From Alloprevotella sp. Lung230 (GTDB lineage: Bacteria; Bacteroidota; Bacteroidia; Bacteroidales; Bacteroidaceae), in assembly GCF_014385435.1 (NCBI RefSeq), contig NZ_JACSUD010000003.1:62001-126000 (forward strand): a stretch of DNA of 64,000 nt, read 5' to 3'. Each line of letters opens with the position of its first letter. The stretch's first letter is position 1. The translations under genes and the position numbers were made by a program. Below the pieces are notes generated by a model. It made no database searches, had not been told where the DNA came from, and was given only the letters and a program-made list of their open reading frames with translations. Shown here piece after piece: positions 1 through 9,249 of this stretch.

Positions 1-2568
1 CTCTTCCGCTGCGGCGACTTCTACGAGACCTACTGCCAAGATGCCGTTCTGGCCTCGCAGGTGCTGGGCATCACCCTCACCAAGCGCAACCAAAAGGGCG
101 CATCGGGAGCAACGGAGATGGCAGGATTTCCCTACCACGCCCTCGACACCTACCTCCCCCGCCTCGTTCGCGCCGGTCACCGCGTGGCCATCTGCGACCA
201 GTTGGAAGACCCGAAACTCACCAAGAAACTGGTGAAGCGCGGTATCACCGAACTGGTCACTCCGGGTGTGGCACTGGCCGACAACGTGCTCAACAGTCGG
301 GAAAACAACTTCTTGGCCGCCCTCCATTTCGGTGCCGCCACGGTGGGGCTTTCGCTGCTCGACATTTCCACGGGCGAATATCTCGTGGCCGAGGGCGATG
401 TGGAGTATATCGACAAACTCCTTGCGGGATTTTCGCCCAAGGAAGTGCTGGTGGAGCAGGGATTGAAAGGCAAATTCACCAACCTCTTCGGGTCGCGCTA
501 CTTCGTGTTTGAACTCGAAGACTGGGCATTTGCCGACACCTCGGCACGCTCCCGCGTGTTGAAACACTTTGGCGTGAAAAACCTCAAAGGATTCGGCATC
601 GACCACCTCCACACGGCTGTCACCGCCGCCGGTGCCGTGCTCACCTACCTCGAACTCACGCAACACCACCACGTCGAGCACATCACCACCCTGCGCCGCA
701 TCGAAGAGGAGCGGTTTGTGCGCCTCGACAAGTTCACCATCCGCAACCTCGAACTCATCGGCACCAACCACGCCGACGGACAGTCGCTCCTCTCCGTGGT
801 CGACCGCACCCTCACACCCATGGGCGCGCGCCAACTGCGGCGCTGGCTTCTCTTCCCCCTCCGCTCCGTGGCCGACATCGTGGAGCGACAGGACAGCGTG
901 GAGCACTTTTTCCGTGCACCGGACTTCCGCGAACTCTGTCACCTTGAACTCTCGAAGGTGGGCGACTTGGAGCGCATCGTCTCGAAAGTGGCTACGGGAC
1001 GCATCAACCCACGTGAAATGCAGCAGCTGCGGCTGGCACTGGAAACGGTGGTCATTCTCAAAAACGTCTGTATGGCTGCCCCGCAGGAGAGCATCCGCGC
1101 CATCGGTGAGCAACTCAACCCCTGCACCGAACTGCGCACCCGCATTGAGCGCGAACTCAGCAGCGACCCTCCGCTGCTGGTGGCCAAAGGCGGGGTCATC
1201 GGGCATGGGGTGGATGCGCAGCTCGACGAACTGCGGGACATCCAAAGCACCGGCAAGGACTACCTGCTCCGCATGCAGGAACGCGAAATCCAACGCACCG
1301 GCATCCAAAGTCTGAAAATCGGTTTCAACAACGTGTTCGGCTACTACATGGAGGTGCGCAACACCTACAAGGAGTTTGTGCCGGAAGAGTGGATTCGCAA
1401 GCAGACGCTCGTCAGTGCAGAGCGCTACATCACGCAGGAACTCAAAGAATACGAAGAGAAAATCCTCGGCGCGGAAGACCGCATCATCGTGCTCGAAACC
1501 CGCATCTACGGCGCCCTCGTGCAAGCGGCGGCACAGTGCATCAGCGAGTTGCAACGCAACGCGCAGGCGCTCTCCGACCTCGACTGCTACCACTCCTTTG
1601 CCACACTGGCCGAAGAGCGGCGGTATGTGCGTCCCGTGGTGGACGACAGTCTCACGCTCGACATCCGTGCCGGACGCCATCCGGTCATCGAAACGCTCAT
1701 GCCGGCCGGCGAGGAGTATGTGCCCAATGATGTGCTGCTCGAAGCCGACGGTCAGCAAATCATCATCGTGACCGGCCCGAACATGGCGGGTAAGAGTGCC
1801 TTGCTCCGCCAAACCGCCCTCATCACGCTATTGGCGCAGGTCGGTGCTTTCGTTCCGGCCGACAGTGCGCGCATCGGGGTGGTCGATAAAATCTTCACCC
1901 GCGTGGGGGCATCGGACAACATCTCTGCCGGCGAAAGTACCTTTATGGTCGAAATGGCCGAAGCCGCCAACATCATGAACAACCTCAGCGAGCGCAGCCT
2001 GGTGCTGTTTGACGAACTGGGGCGCGGCACCTCGACCTACGACGGCATCTCCATTGCTTGGAGCATCGTGGAACACCTCCACCAAACACCGCGCGCCAAC
2101 GCCCGCACCCTCTTTGCCACCCACTACCACGAACTCAACGAGATGGAACGCCGATTTCCACGCATCAAGAACTACAACGTGTCGGTGCGTGAGGTCGATC
2201 ACCGCGTGGTGTTCCTACGCAAACTTGCCCGCGGTGGGTCGGAACATTCCTTCGGTATCCACGTGGCGCGGCTGGCCGGTATGCCCACGTCCATCGTGAA
2301 ACGCGCCGAAATCATCCTTACTCAACTCGAAGCCAACAACGCCGACAACGGGGCGACGGCTTCGGGCACTGTCGCCGCAGCCTCGGTGCGCACGGAGCAG
2401 GTGTCTGCCCCCAACGAGGGCGCACCACAACTCTCTTTCTTCCAGCTGGACGATCCGGTGTTGGCCGCCATCCGTGACGAAATTCTCCACCTCGACATCA
2501 ACAACCTCACGCCCGTCGAAGCGCTCAACAAGCTCAATGACATCCGCAAAATTCTGACGGGGAAATAA
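1..2568 (+). CDS. mutS: DNA mismatch repair protein MutS (5' partial)
   Basis: MutS binds base mismatches and small loops and, through its ATPase, starts mismatch repair with MutL. The frame is open from base 1, so the start codon lies outside the window; 855 residues are visible. The mismatch-reading motif GDFYE (Phe-x-Glu) is at visible residues 5-9, so only about 20-35 N-terminal residues should be missing. The Walker A motif GPNMAGKS is at visible residues 592-599, the Walker B aspartate-glutamate at 671-672 ([16 protein letters not shown]), and FATHYHEL follows. The C-terminus carries an Ala/Thr-rich linker and the usual short helical end. The start shown is the window edge, not a biological start. 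The nitroreductase gene follows 78 bases later on the same strand. Confidence 0.98.
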   Translation, partial: LFRCGDFYETYCQDAVLASQVLGITLTKRNQKGASGATEMAGFPYHALDTYLPRLVRAGHRVAICDQLEDPKLTKKLVKRGITELVTPGVALADNVLNSRENNFLAALHFGAATVGLSLLDISTGEYLVAEGDVEYIDKLLAGFSPKEVLVEQGLKGKFTNLFGSRYFVFELEDWAFADTSARSRVLKHFGVKNLKGFGIDHLHTAVTAAGAVLTYLELTQHHHVEHITTLRRIEEERFVRLDKFTIRNLELIGTNHADGQSLLSVVDRTLTPMGARQLRRWLLFPLRSVADIVERQDSVEHFFRAPDFRELCHLELSKVGDLERIVSKVATGRINPREMQQLRLALETVVILKNVCMAAPQESIRAIGEQLNPCTELRTRIERELSSDPPLLVAKGGVIGHGVDAQLDELRDIQSTGKDYLLRMQEREIQRTGIQSLKIGFNNVFGYYMEVRNTYKEFVPEEWIRKQTLVSAERYITQELKEYEEKILGAEDRIIVLETRIYGALVQAAAQCISELQRNAQALSDLDCYHSFATLAEERRYVRPVVDDSLTLDIRAGRHPVIETLMPAGEEYVPNDVLLEADGQQIIIVTGPNMAGKSALLRQTALITLLAQVGAFVPADSARIGVVDKIFTRVGASDNISAGESTFMVEMAEAANIMNNLSERSLVLFDELGRGTSTYDGISIAWSIVEHLHQTPRANARTLFATHYHELNEMERRFPRIKNYNVSVREVDHRVVFLRKLARGGSEHSFGIHVARLAGMPTSIVKRAEIILTQLEANNADNGATASGTVAAASVRTEQVSAPNEGAPQLSFFQLDDPVLAAIRDEILHLDINNLTPVEALNKLNDIRKILTGK

Positions 2569-2646
2569 GGGACTGGCTGTCCGGCCTCTTTTGCCGACTG
2601 CTCCTTTTTCCGTCGCTCATCCACCTCTCATTCACTTCCCCACCCT

Positions 2647-3372
2647 ATGACTTTACAAGACCTACTGGATCACCGCCGTGCGGTGCGCCATTTCGACCCT
2701 GCCCAACCAATTGATGAAAATGTGGTGCGCCGGTGCATCGAGCAAGCCGCCCTCGCTCCCACCTCTTCCAACCTCCAACTTTGGGAGGCGGTGCATGTGA
2801 CCGACCCCGAGGTGCTGCAAGGCCTTGCCCATGCCTGCTTCGACCAACAGACGGCCAACACCGCGCAGCAAATGGTGGTGTTCGTAGCCCGCAGAGATAA
2901 GCACCGCGACCACACCCGCCGCGTTCTCGAACAGGCTGTGGCCGAAATCCGCCGCTCTTCGCCGGCCGATCGCCAAGAAGGACGCATCCGCCGTCAAACG
3001 ATTTATTATACGAAACTCGTCCCCTTCCTCTACACCCGTTGCTTCGGGCTGTTGGGACTCCTGCGCAAAGGACTTTCGCTCCTCATCGGTTGCTTCCGCC
3101 CCATCATGCAAGAGACCACCGAGGGATCGGTGCGCGTTTCCGTCCACAAAAGTTGCGCTTTGGTGGTACAAACGTTCTTACTGGCCATGGCCGAAGCCGG
3201 CTACGACACCTGCCCGCTCGAAGGCTACGACAGCCATCGCGTGGCACGCCTATTGGGGCTGCCTCGCGGGGCTGAGGTGAACATGATTATCACCTGCGGT
3301 AAGCGCCTGCCCTCCGGCGTTTGGGGCGCCCGCCAGCGCCTGCCTTTCGAGGAGTGCTACCGCAAAGTGTAG
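2647..3372 (+). CDS. Nitroreductase family protein
   Basis: Predicted FMN-dependent oxidoreductase of the nitroreductase superfamily, 241 residues. The N-terminal LLDHRRAVRHFDPAQPI pattern is the flavin-phosphate-binding Arg-rich start of the family, and ALAPTSSNLQLWE matches the conserved Ser/Asn loop. The C-terminal LLGLPRGAEVNMIITCGKR resembles the strand that contributes to the flavin pocket. An inserted basic/hydrophobic helix pair (about residues 115-150) makes it a little longer than the shortest members. The substrate cannot be read from sequence; these enzymes reduce nitro compounds, quinones or flavins with NAD(P)H. It lies 78 bases after mutS and is followed by a strong hairpin terminator, so the two genes may be co-transcribed. 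Confidence 0.85.
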   Translation: MTLQDLLDHRRAVRHFDPAQPIDENVVRRCIEQAALAPTSSNLQLWEAVHVTDPEVLQGLAHACFDQQTANTAQQMVVFVARRDKHRDHTRRVLEQAVAEIRRSSPADRQEGRIRRQTIYYTKLVPFLYTRCFGLLGLLRKGLSLLIGCFRPIMQETTEGSVRVSVHKSCALVVQTFLLAMAEAGYDTCPLEGYDSHRVARLLGLPRGAEVNMIITCGKRLPSGVWGARQRLPFEECYRKV

Positions 3373-3426
3373 CCTCCGGCCACCGCGCTGTCCCCCACCT
3401 CTATCGGCTCCTGCCCCACAACGCAA

Positions 3427-3470
3427 CGCGCCGCCCACATCTTGACGATGTGAGCGGCGCGAAGTTTTTT
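3427..3470 (+). terminator. Intrinsic terminator after the nitroreductase gene
   Basis: CGCGCCGC (3427-3434) pairs with GCGGCGCG (3454-3461), and CCACATC/GATGTG extends the stem inward. A run of seven T follows on the plus strand. It sits between convergent genes; the minus-strand side lacks a good U-tract. Confidence 0.85.
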
Positions 3471-3479
3471 ATGCAGGGT

Positions 3480-4910
3480 TTAGAGTTTGCGATAGCTGTT
3501 TTCGACATACTCAAACTTACCCTTGGCCACGACTTTGAATTTGATTTCGTGGGTGAGCTGATCGGCGGCGAGCGAAGTGCCGGTGTACACACCGATGCGC
3601 AGGGTGTAGATGACGTCGATACCCGCTACGGGAACTGCCTCAGGATGCAGTTTGGCGAGGGCACCGGCTAAGGTTTCTTGCAGGTGCTTTTCGAGGAGGG
3701 CGGAAACGGCAGCGTCGTCCATACCTTCAAAAGGCTTGGCATATTGCTCGCGGGCTTTTCCGGCGCGGATGTCTACGTTGCCGTAATGTGCCGAAAGACC
3801 GGAATAATACTCATTATTGCCGTAGCCCGTCACATAGCCCTTGCCGGCTTCAACACCCAACTTGGCATCGATATTTTCCTTCACCCAGTCTACACCGGCT
3901 TGGAAGTAAGCCACGGTGGTGGCGTTCTTCGTGGGATAGAGCAAGATGGTGGAAGAGGGGTCATACGTCCATTTGTCATTTAAACGTACAAACTGATCCG
4001 TAGGTGTGCTTTCAGTAACCACCTTGTTGCCTACCACGACATTGTCTAACTGCAAAGTGGTGGTGGCGTTGGTCTGGTCGTTGCCATCATAGCGGAAGGC
4101 GATGTGTACCTTTTTACCCTTGTATTTGTTCAAGTCGACATCGGCCGCACGCTTGAAAGTGCCATAAGTTTCTGCCGGCTTTTCAATCTTCACGCTGCTG
4201 GTGAGATCTTTCCAAGGGAGGGCGGTCACATTCTGTCCGGCAAAGTCGGTTTCACCTTCGAGAAGGAAGAGGCTCAGACGGCCGCCTTCATCTTTGTAGT
4301 TGCCGTAGAGGGCTTCAAAGGTGAGGTGCATACCTTCTTCAACCGCAATGGCAGGAGTGATGGCGTAGGCTTGTGCTGCGCCCACCTGCTTTGTGGGATC
4401 CTTTTGGAAGGCCGAAATCTGCAAATAGTGGTTGTTGTTGCGGAAACGGCTTTCCCAGTTGTAAGCTCCGGTCGTGGTGGTTACCGTCCAACCTTGGATG
4501 ACAGCGGGATTGACGGTTTTGTTTTCGAGTTGCTCGAAATCAGCCACGAAAGCATCGGCACCGGTGGTCACTTTCTGTTCGTAGGTCACGTGGATGGCCG
4601 AAGAGTTGTCGGCCGTGAACCACTTGGCCGCGAGGAAAGCGGGGAGATATTCGCTGGCGGTGATGCGTTCGGTGAACTTACCCGTCTTGGCCAACGCTGC
4701 CAGTTCCTTCTCTTCGCCCGCAGCTTTGGCGAGCGCTTTGTTGGTGGCGTTGTCGGCGATGGCTTTGTAGTCAGCCGCCGTGAGGGTATAGTCTAACTTT
4801 TTGACATCGACCGGCTGAGGACCTTTTTTGAGGCCCTCGAAGTTGTCGTTGTAGTCTGAGCAAGCGGTGAGGAGGCCTGCGCAGAGCAGGGCATATACGA
4901 TTTTCTTCAT
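3480..4910 (-). CDS. Putative outer-membrane lipoprotein, choice-of-anchor-J-like
   Basis: Predicted lipoprotein of 476 residues. The N-terminus MKKIVYALLCAGLLTACS is a type II signal peptide with lipobox LTAC (Cys17). The central part (about 140-300), with NWESRFRNNNHYLQISA and a later LTFEALYGNYKDEGGRLSLFL segment, looks like a beta-sandwich of the choice-of-anchor J/jelly-roll kind. The C-terminal third contains LYPTKNATTVAYFQAGVDWV and a charged helical stretch. It starts 12 bases after the stop of the TonB-dependent receptor gene, so it is very probably the receptor's surface or periplasmic partner. It is not SusD-like: no SusD-type helical repeats are visible. Its ligand is unknown. Confidence 0.7.
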   Translation of the reverse strand: MKKIVYALLCAGLLTACSDYNDNFEGLKKGPQPVDVKKLDYTLTAADYKAIADNATNKALAKAAGEEKELAALAKTGKFTERITASEYLPAFLAAKWFTADNSSAIHVTYEQKVTTGADAFVADFEQLENKTVNPAVIQGWTVTTTTGAYNWESRFRNNNHYLQISAFQKDPTKQVGAAQAYAITPAIAVEEGMHLTFEALYGNYKDEGGRLSLFLLEGETDFAGQNVTALPWKDLTSSVKIEKPAETYGTFKRAADVDLNKYKGKKVHIAFRYDGNDQTNATTTLQLDNVVVGNKVVTESTPTDQFVRLNDKWTYDPSSTILLYPTKNATTVAYFQAGVDWVKENIDAKLGVEAGKGYVTGYGNNEYYSGLSAHYGNVDIRAGKAREQYAKPFEGMDDAAVSALLEKHLQETLAGALAKLHPEAVPVAGIDVIYTLRIGVYTGTSLAADQLTHEIKFKVVAKGKFEYVENSYRKL

Positions 4911-4922
4911 GATCGTGGAAAA

Positions 4923-7646
4923 TTAGAAGTTAACCTTGATTTTAACCGACATCTGACGGCCGAAACCGTAGAATACGCGGTAGGCCGAGCGCCAGTCGTG
5001 GGTGCCGCCGTCCATGGCTTCGGCAATGTACTCTTGGTTGAAGAGATTCTCGATGTTGCCGGAGAGGGTGGTGCGATGGCCGCCCATGTTGAAGGTGTAG
5101 CCTGCGCTGAGGTCGAAGAGGTTGTAGGAGGGGAGTTTCCAAGGCGTAGCGAAGACTTTCTCGCCGCCGAGGCTGATGTCGTTGGCCGATACGGCGTAGT
5201 CGGCATAGTAGCTGCCGAAGTGCTTCCAGTCAAGACCGACGCGCACACCGTCCATGGGATAGAGGGTGATGCCGAGGCTGGTGGTGAACTGGGCCGAACC
5301 GCCTTCCTTGACGTTCTTCTGGTGGATGACCATCGTGGCGTGGTCGGGGGCTTGGATGCCCGAAGCCACCTTCTTGTCCTTGGTGATGGGTTGGCCGCCG
5401 GAGTTGTAGAAATAGCCGGTGGGATTGTTCGTCCACTTCCAGTCGCCCAGAGAGAGCATACCGCGGATGGCCACCCACTTGTAGGGCTTGTAGTCGAGTT
5501 CGGCCTCGATGCCGCTGTGCACGGAGTTGACACCCTGCATGTTGATCATGGCGCGGTCGGGATTGCCGTTTTCATCGGTGATGTCGATGCTCTTGGCCAT
5601 CGTCTTGTCGCTCCATGCGGTGCGGTAGAGGTTGAGGTTGAAGTTGAAGGCTGCCGTGTGGTAGGTGTAGCCCATTTCGGTGGAGAAAATCTTCTCATTC
5701 ACCGCATCGGGGTTCACTTGGTTGGACACGGTCGAGGAGAGGAAAGCGCCGCCCGAGAAGAAGGGAGCACGGGAGATGTAGCCGAGGTTGACGAACACGT
5801 TGTGCTGTCCGCCGAAGCGGTCGATGCCGGGGAACTTATAGTTCACACCGCCCTTGATGGTACCGCCGAGTTTGTTGACTTTTTCGCTCTTCTGGTGGTC
5901 CTTGTCGTAGTAGAAGCGGTCCACACGCCACTGGGAGGTCATGTTGGCCGAACCGGCGATGAAGGCGGTGAGGTTGTTCCAGTCGTATTCTGCCTGTCCG
6001 AAGACGCCGCCTTGCGCCACGTGGCCGTCGTAGTCACGATAGACCACATCGCCCACGGTGAGCTTCTTGTTGATGAAAGCGTCCGTGCCGGCACCGGCAA
6101 AGTTGGCCGGGCGCACGTTTTTGCGGTAGCGGTCGATGTAGTAAGCACCGTTGTAGAGGTCGGTGATTTCGTTGGTGTGCGTACCGATGTAGTAGCGCAG
6201 GTCGAGGCCGCCGTAGAGGTTGAGGTGGCTGTTGACTTCCTTGGTGTAGGTCGACACGAGGCCGTACCACTTGTGGAGGTTTTTCGACATCGTCATCACC
6301 ATCTGCGAACCGCTTTCGGACTTCTCGTTCAGTTCTTGGATTTCATCGTAGGCAAAGGTGCCGTCGGGCTTGCGGAACTGCATGTTGAGCACGCCGTTGT
6401 TGGCGCCGTACCATGAAGAGGAGTAGGGGGCAGTGCCTTGTCCGGACGTTCCCCAACCGTTACCGATGGAGGCGTAGAGCACGGTGTTGAGCGAAGAGGT
6501 CGAGTTGATCTGCCAGATGTGCTGGAGTTGCAACTGAGGCTTGTGGTACATGTTCTTCGAGGAAGTGCGGCGCTGGCCGTTCTTGTCGAAACCATAGGTG
6601 GGGTTGTAGCGGTACTGCTCGCCGGGGCGCATGTATTTGCCCACTTCCTGCCAGCCTTGGAGGGTCAGCCCGTCGTACTCCGAGCGCTTGTTGTGCCACT
6701 GCGGAGCACCAAAGACGGTGAAGGAGAGGATGTGGTCGCCGAGTTGCTTGGAGAGCGAGGCGAAGTAGTTCCAACCTTCAAACTCTGTGCCCTGGATGTA
6801 GCCGTCGCCCCAGGTGCGGCCGCCCAAGAGGGTGAGGGCCCATCCGCCGGCGGTGCGACCGGTCGAAACGCTGAACAAGGCTTTGTTGTAGCCGTCGTTG
6901 CCCATGCCGTAGGAGAAGAAACCGCCCTTTTTGGCGTCGGTTGTCTTGGTCACGATGTTGATGGAGCCGCCCACCGAGGGAGTCGACACCTTGGCCGCTC
7001 CCAGACCGCGCTGTGTCTGGATGTTGGAGGCCACATCGGCCAGACCGGCCCAGTTGGACCAATAAACGCCGCCCCACTCCATGTCGTTCATCGAAACGCC
7101 ATTGACCAGGACAGCGATGTTTTCGCTCTTAAAACCGCGCAGGTTGATTTTAGAGTCGCCGTAGCCACCGCCGCCGCGCGTCACGTAGACACCGGGAGTG
7201 GCTTCGAGCACTTTGGGAAAGTCGGCCGTACCGATTTTCTCCTCAATCATCACCGAACCGAGGGTGGTGAGGGCAACCGGAGTTTTGCGTGCGATGGCAC
7301 GTGTGGTCACGACAGCGTCTTTGAGCGAGACGCTGCTCGCGGCAAGGGGAACAAGGCCGAGGTCGTACTCTCCCGTCTTGCTCACGGGCAGCACGAGGCG
7401 CTCATAGCCGATGCAGGAGAATTGCAGGCTTTGCTTGGCCTTGGTGGTTTTGATGGTGAACTTGCCTTTGTCGTCGGTGATGGCATTGGCGTTCGCCCCT
7501 TGGATGGCAACGGTAGCGCCCACGATGGGAGCGTTGGTCTCCACATCCACCACGATGCCGCTGACGGTGGCTTGAGCCACTGCCTTCGTGCCCAACGCGA
7601 TGGAAAGCACTACCAAAATTACGGAAAGCAACAATTGTTTTCTCAT
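4923..7646 (-). CDS. TonB-dependent outer-membrane receptor, SusC/RagA-like with CarboxypepD_reg domain
   Basis: TonB-dependent transporter of 907 residues. The chosen start, MRKQLLLSVILVVLSIALG, opens a clean signal peptide; an upstream in-frame start would bury it behind 38 residues. A carboxypeptidase-regulatory-like domain follows (TVSGIVVDVETNAPIVGATV...DDKGKFTI), then the plug (FPKVLEATPGVYVTRGGGGYGDSKINLRGF...VSMNDMEWGG...GGSINIVTKTT), then a large beta-barrel. The protein ends in aromatic MSVKIKVNF, as expected for outer-membrane insertion. The lipoprotein gene lies 12 bases downstream. No SusD, glycanase or sensor gene is adjacent, so a glycan substrate cannot be assumed. A TAATTTTG promoter box lies about 70 bases upstream. 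Confidence 0.92.
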   Translation of the reverse strand: MRKQLLLSVILVVLSIALGTKAVAQATVSGIVVDVETNAPIVGATVAIQGANANAITDDKGKFTIKTTKAKQSLQFSCIGYERLVLPVSKTGEYDLGLVPLAASSVSLKDAVVTTRAIARKTPVALTTLGSVMIEEKIGTADFPKVLEATPGVYVTRGGGGYGDSKINLRGFKSENIAVLVNGVSMNDMEWGGVYWSNWAGLADVASNIQTQRGLGAAKVSTPSVGGSINIVTKTTDAKKGGFFSYGMGNDGYNKALFSVSTGRTAGGWALTLLGGRTWGDGYIQGTEFEGWNYFASLSKQLGDHILSFTVFGAPQWHNKRSEYDGLTLQGWQEVGKYMRPGEQYRYNPTYGFDKNGQRRTSSKNMYHKPQLQLQHIWQINSTSSLNTVLYASIGNGWGTSGQGTAPYSSSWYGANNGVLNMQFRKPDGTFAYDEIQELNEKSESGSQMVMTMSKNLHKWYGLVSTYTKEVNSHLNLYGGLDLRYYIGTHTNEITDLYNGAYYIDRYRKNVRPANFAGAGTDAFINKKLTVGDVVYRDYDGHVAQGGVFGQAEYDWNNLTAFIAGSANMTSQWRVDRFYYDKDHQKSEKVNKLGGTIKGGVNYKFPGIDRFGGQHNVFVNLGYISRAPFFSGGAFLSSTVSNQVNPDAVNEKIFSTEMGYTYHTAAFNFNLNLYRTAWSDKTMAKSIDITDENGNPDRAMINMQGVNSVHSGIEAELDYKPYKWVAIRGMLSLGDWKWTNNPTGYFYNSGGQPITKDKKVASGIQAPDHATMVIHQKNVKEGGSAQFTTSLGITLYPMDGVRVGLDWKHFGSYYADYAVSANDISLGGEKVFATPWKLPSYNLFDLSAGYTFNMGGHRTTLSGNIENLFNQEYIAEAMDGGTHDWRSAYRVFYGFGRQMSVKIKVNF

Positions 7647-7715
7647 AACCTTTGAATGAAGTTTTTGGGTTGATAAAAAAGTGAGCAACATGGCGTTTGC
7701 TCCGAGATATTGCTG

Positions 7716-7723
7716 CAAAATTA
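7716..7723 (-). promoter_or_regulatory. -7 box of the TonB receptor promoter
   Basis: On the minus strand this reads TAATTTTG, matching the Bacteroidetes TAnnTTTG element, 70 bases before the receptor start. No convincing TTTG was seen at the expected upstream distance. Confidence 0.5.
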
Positions 7724-7870
7724 CGAAACTTTTTGCGATAAACTCTAAATACGGATGCAAAAAGTGGAGAATGACTCTCCTTTTTAAGATTTCCGTGTTG
7801 CTTTTTCCAAAAAAGTGGGATGACAGAGGCGAGGGAGGCGATGCCTCGTCTGCTCACACACACAAAGCGA

Positions 7871-7897
7871 GGCGCCCACCCAAATTCGGTGAGCGCC
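7871..7897 (-). terminator. Possible terminator of pth
   Basis: GGCGCCCACC and GGTGAGCGCC form an imperfect hairpin just past the pth stop. The following minus-strand bases are only moderately T-rich. Confidence 0.45.
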
Positions 7898-7908
7898 CCG
7901 CGGCGTGG

Positions 7909-8469
7909 TCATTTGTTGAAGAGGTTCATCGTGCGGTCGATGCCTTGGAGGGCATAACTCTTCACCGCTTCGGCAGCGCGTGCCAGGGCTTCGGGTTTTT
8001 GAGCAAGGTCGTCGCCTTCAAACGTGCCGAGGACGAAATCGACCTGTCCGCCGCGTGGAAATTCGTTGCCGATGCCGAAACGCAGGCGGGCATACTGCTG
8101 TGTGCCGAGGGTTTGGGTGATGTGGCGCAGGCCGTTGTGTCCCGCTTCGCTGCCCGAAGCCTTGAGCCGCAGTCGGCCGAAGGGGAGGGCGAGGTCGTCG
8201 ACCACCACCAGCACCTGTTCGAGGGGGATGTTGCGTTCGCGCATCCAGTAGCGCACGGCGTTGCCCGAGAGGTTCATATAAGTGGAGGGTTTGAGCAGGA
8301 GGAGGGTCTGATTTTTCACGCGTACGGTGGTGATAAAACCGTAACGGCGGTCTTCCCACGTAGCACCCGCATCTTCAGCAATGCGGTCTACCACGTCGAA
8401 ACCGATGTTGTGGCGCGTGTGGGCATATTCGGCACCGATGTTGCCGAGCCCGACAATGAGATAAACCAT
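7909..8469 (-). CDS. pth: Peptidyl-tRNA hydrolase
   Basis: Cleaves the ester bond of peptidyl-tRNA released by stalled ribosomes, recycling tRNA. The product is 186 residues, the normal bacterial Pth length. [20 protein letters not shown] contains the conserved Asn10 and catalytic His20; PSTYMNLSG and [16 protein letters not shown] (catalytic Asp about 93) follow, then [13 protein letters not shown]. The start is chosen at MVYLIVGL, because the frame is open much further upstream without resembling Pth. The unknown 219-residue gene ends 74 bases upstream on the same strand. Confidence 0.96.
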   Translation of the reverse strand: MVYLIVGLGNIGAEYAHTRHNIGFDVVDRIAEDAGATWEDRRYGFITTVRVKNQTLLLLKPSTYMNLSGNAVRYWMRERNIPLEQVLVVVDDLALPFGRLRLKASGSEAGHNGLRHITQTLGTQQYARLRFGIGNEFPRGGQVDFVLGTFEGDDLAQKPEALARAAEAVKSYALQGIDRTMNLFNK

Positions 8470-8543
8470 GGAGAGAACAAAATGTTTTGGTGAGCAAAGG
8501 AAAAATCCCACCGCTTCATCGGGGAAACGAGCGGGGGCGGCGG

Positions 8544-9203
8544 TCAGAAGAAATTGACCACGTAGTCTTGTTTGTTGAGTTGCGGGTCGAGGTAGGCCAG
8601 TCCGAGGCGGTAGAGGTCGAACGTGACGCTCACCGCCTTGTCGGCTTGGAGTTGCCGCCACAGTTGTCGCGCGGCCGCATCGCTGTGGATGTCGGTCACG
8701 ATGAGGAGGGCAGGGTGGGGCGGTGGGTCGAGGGGAAAGGCGGTGGCCGTTGCCCATTCGCCGGCAGCCGTTGGGGCAATCAAGAGGGTGTCGCAGCGCC
8801 GCAGAAGTTCGGTCGGCAAAGGCAGGGACGAGGTGGGCGAAATTTCATCGCCCTCTCCCGAATGTCCCTCTCCCCAAAAGGCACATTGCACCTTGGGGCA
8901 GGCCGCCTGCACATAGGCAGCCGTGCGCTGCCAGTCGCGTCCGAGGAAAGCCACCGACCGACTCTGCCAATGGTTGGCCAGGCGGAAGATGAGGCGGTCG
9001 TCCTTCTCGCAAAGCCGTCCGGCAAAGGCGTCCCGCTGTTCGGCCAGAGGAGCGTAGGCATAGTAGTCCCACGTGTTGTAGATCACGTCGCTGATGAGGT
9101 TGAAGGCAAAGGGCGAATGCACGCCGTAGCCCTGCCGGTGCCGCCATCGACGACACCACACCACCACGCGGTGCAGAAAGGAAAAACAGGAGTTGAGGGG
9201 CAT
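8544..9203 (-). CDS. Conserved hypothetical protein, methyltransferase-fold-like
   Basis: Unrecognised protein of 219 residues, assuming the start at [16 protein letters not shown]; an earlier in-frame ATG would add 36 low-complexity residues. Visible features are an N-terminal basic-hydrophobic segment with [20 protein letters not shown], a Cys-containing middle ([12 protein letters not shown]), a TLLIAPT strand, and the ending [26 protein letters not shown]. The HSPFAF...D.Y/LG...VVNF pattern recalls short Bacteroidetes proteins distantly related to O-methyltransferases, but no SAM-binding glycine motif is visible, so catalysis is doubtful. It sits between the GH20 gene (46 bases upstream) and pth (74 bases downstream). 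Confidence 0.7.
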   Translation of the reverse strand: MPLNSCFSFLHRVVVWCRRWRHRQGYGVHSPFAFNLISDVIYNTWDYYAYAPLAEQRDAFAGRLCEKDDRLIFRLANHWQSRSVAFLGRDWQRTAAYVQAACPKVQCAFWGEGHSGEGDEISPTSSLPLPTELLRRCDTLLIAPTAAGEWATATAFPLDPPPHPALLIVTDIHSDAAARQLWRQLQADKAVSVTFDLYRLGLAYLDPQLNKQDYVVNFF

Positions 9204-9249
9204 GGGAGCGGGGGAGATGAGAGAAAAACGGAGCAGCACCGACCTCTTC

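Noticed and set aside
3480-7646. A classical polysaccharide utilisation locus (SusC/SusD)
   Set aside because: No SusD, glycanase or hybrid sensor near the receptor; the partner lipoprotein is a different fold.
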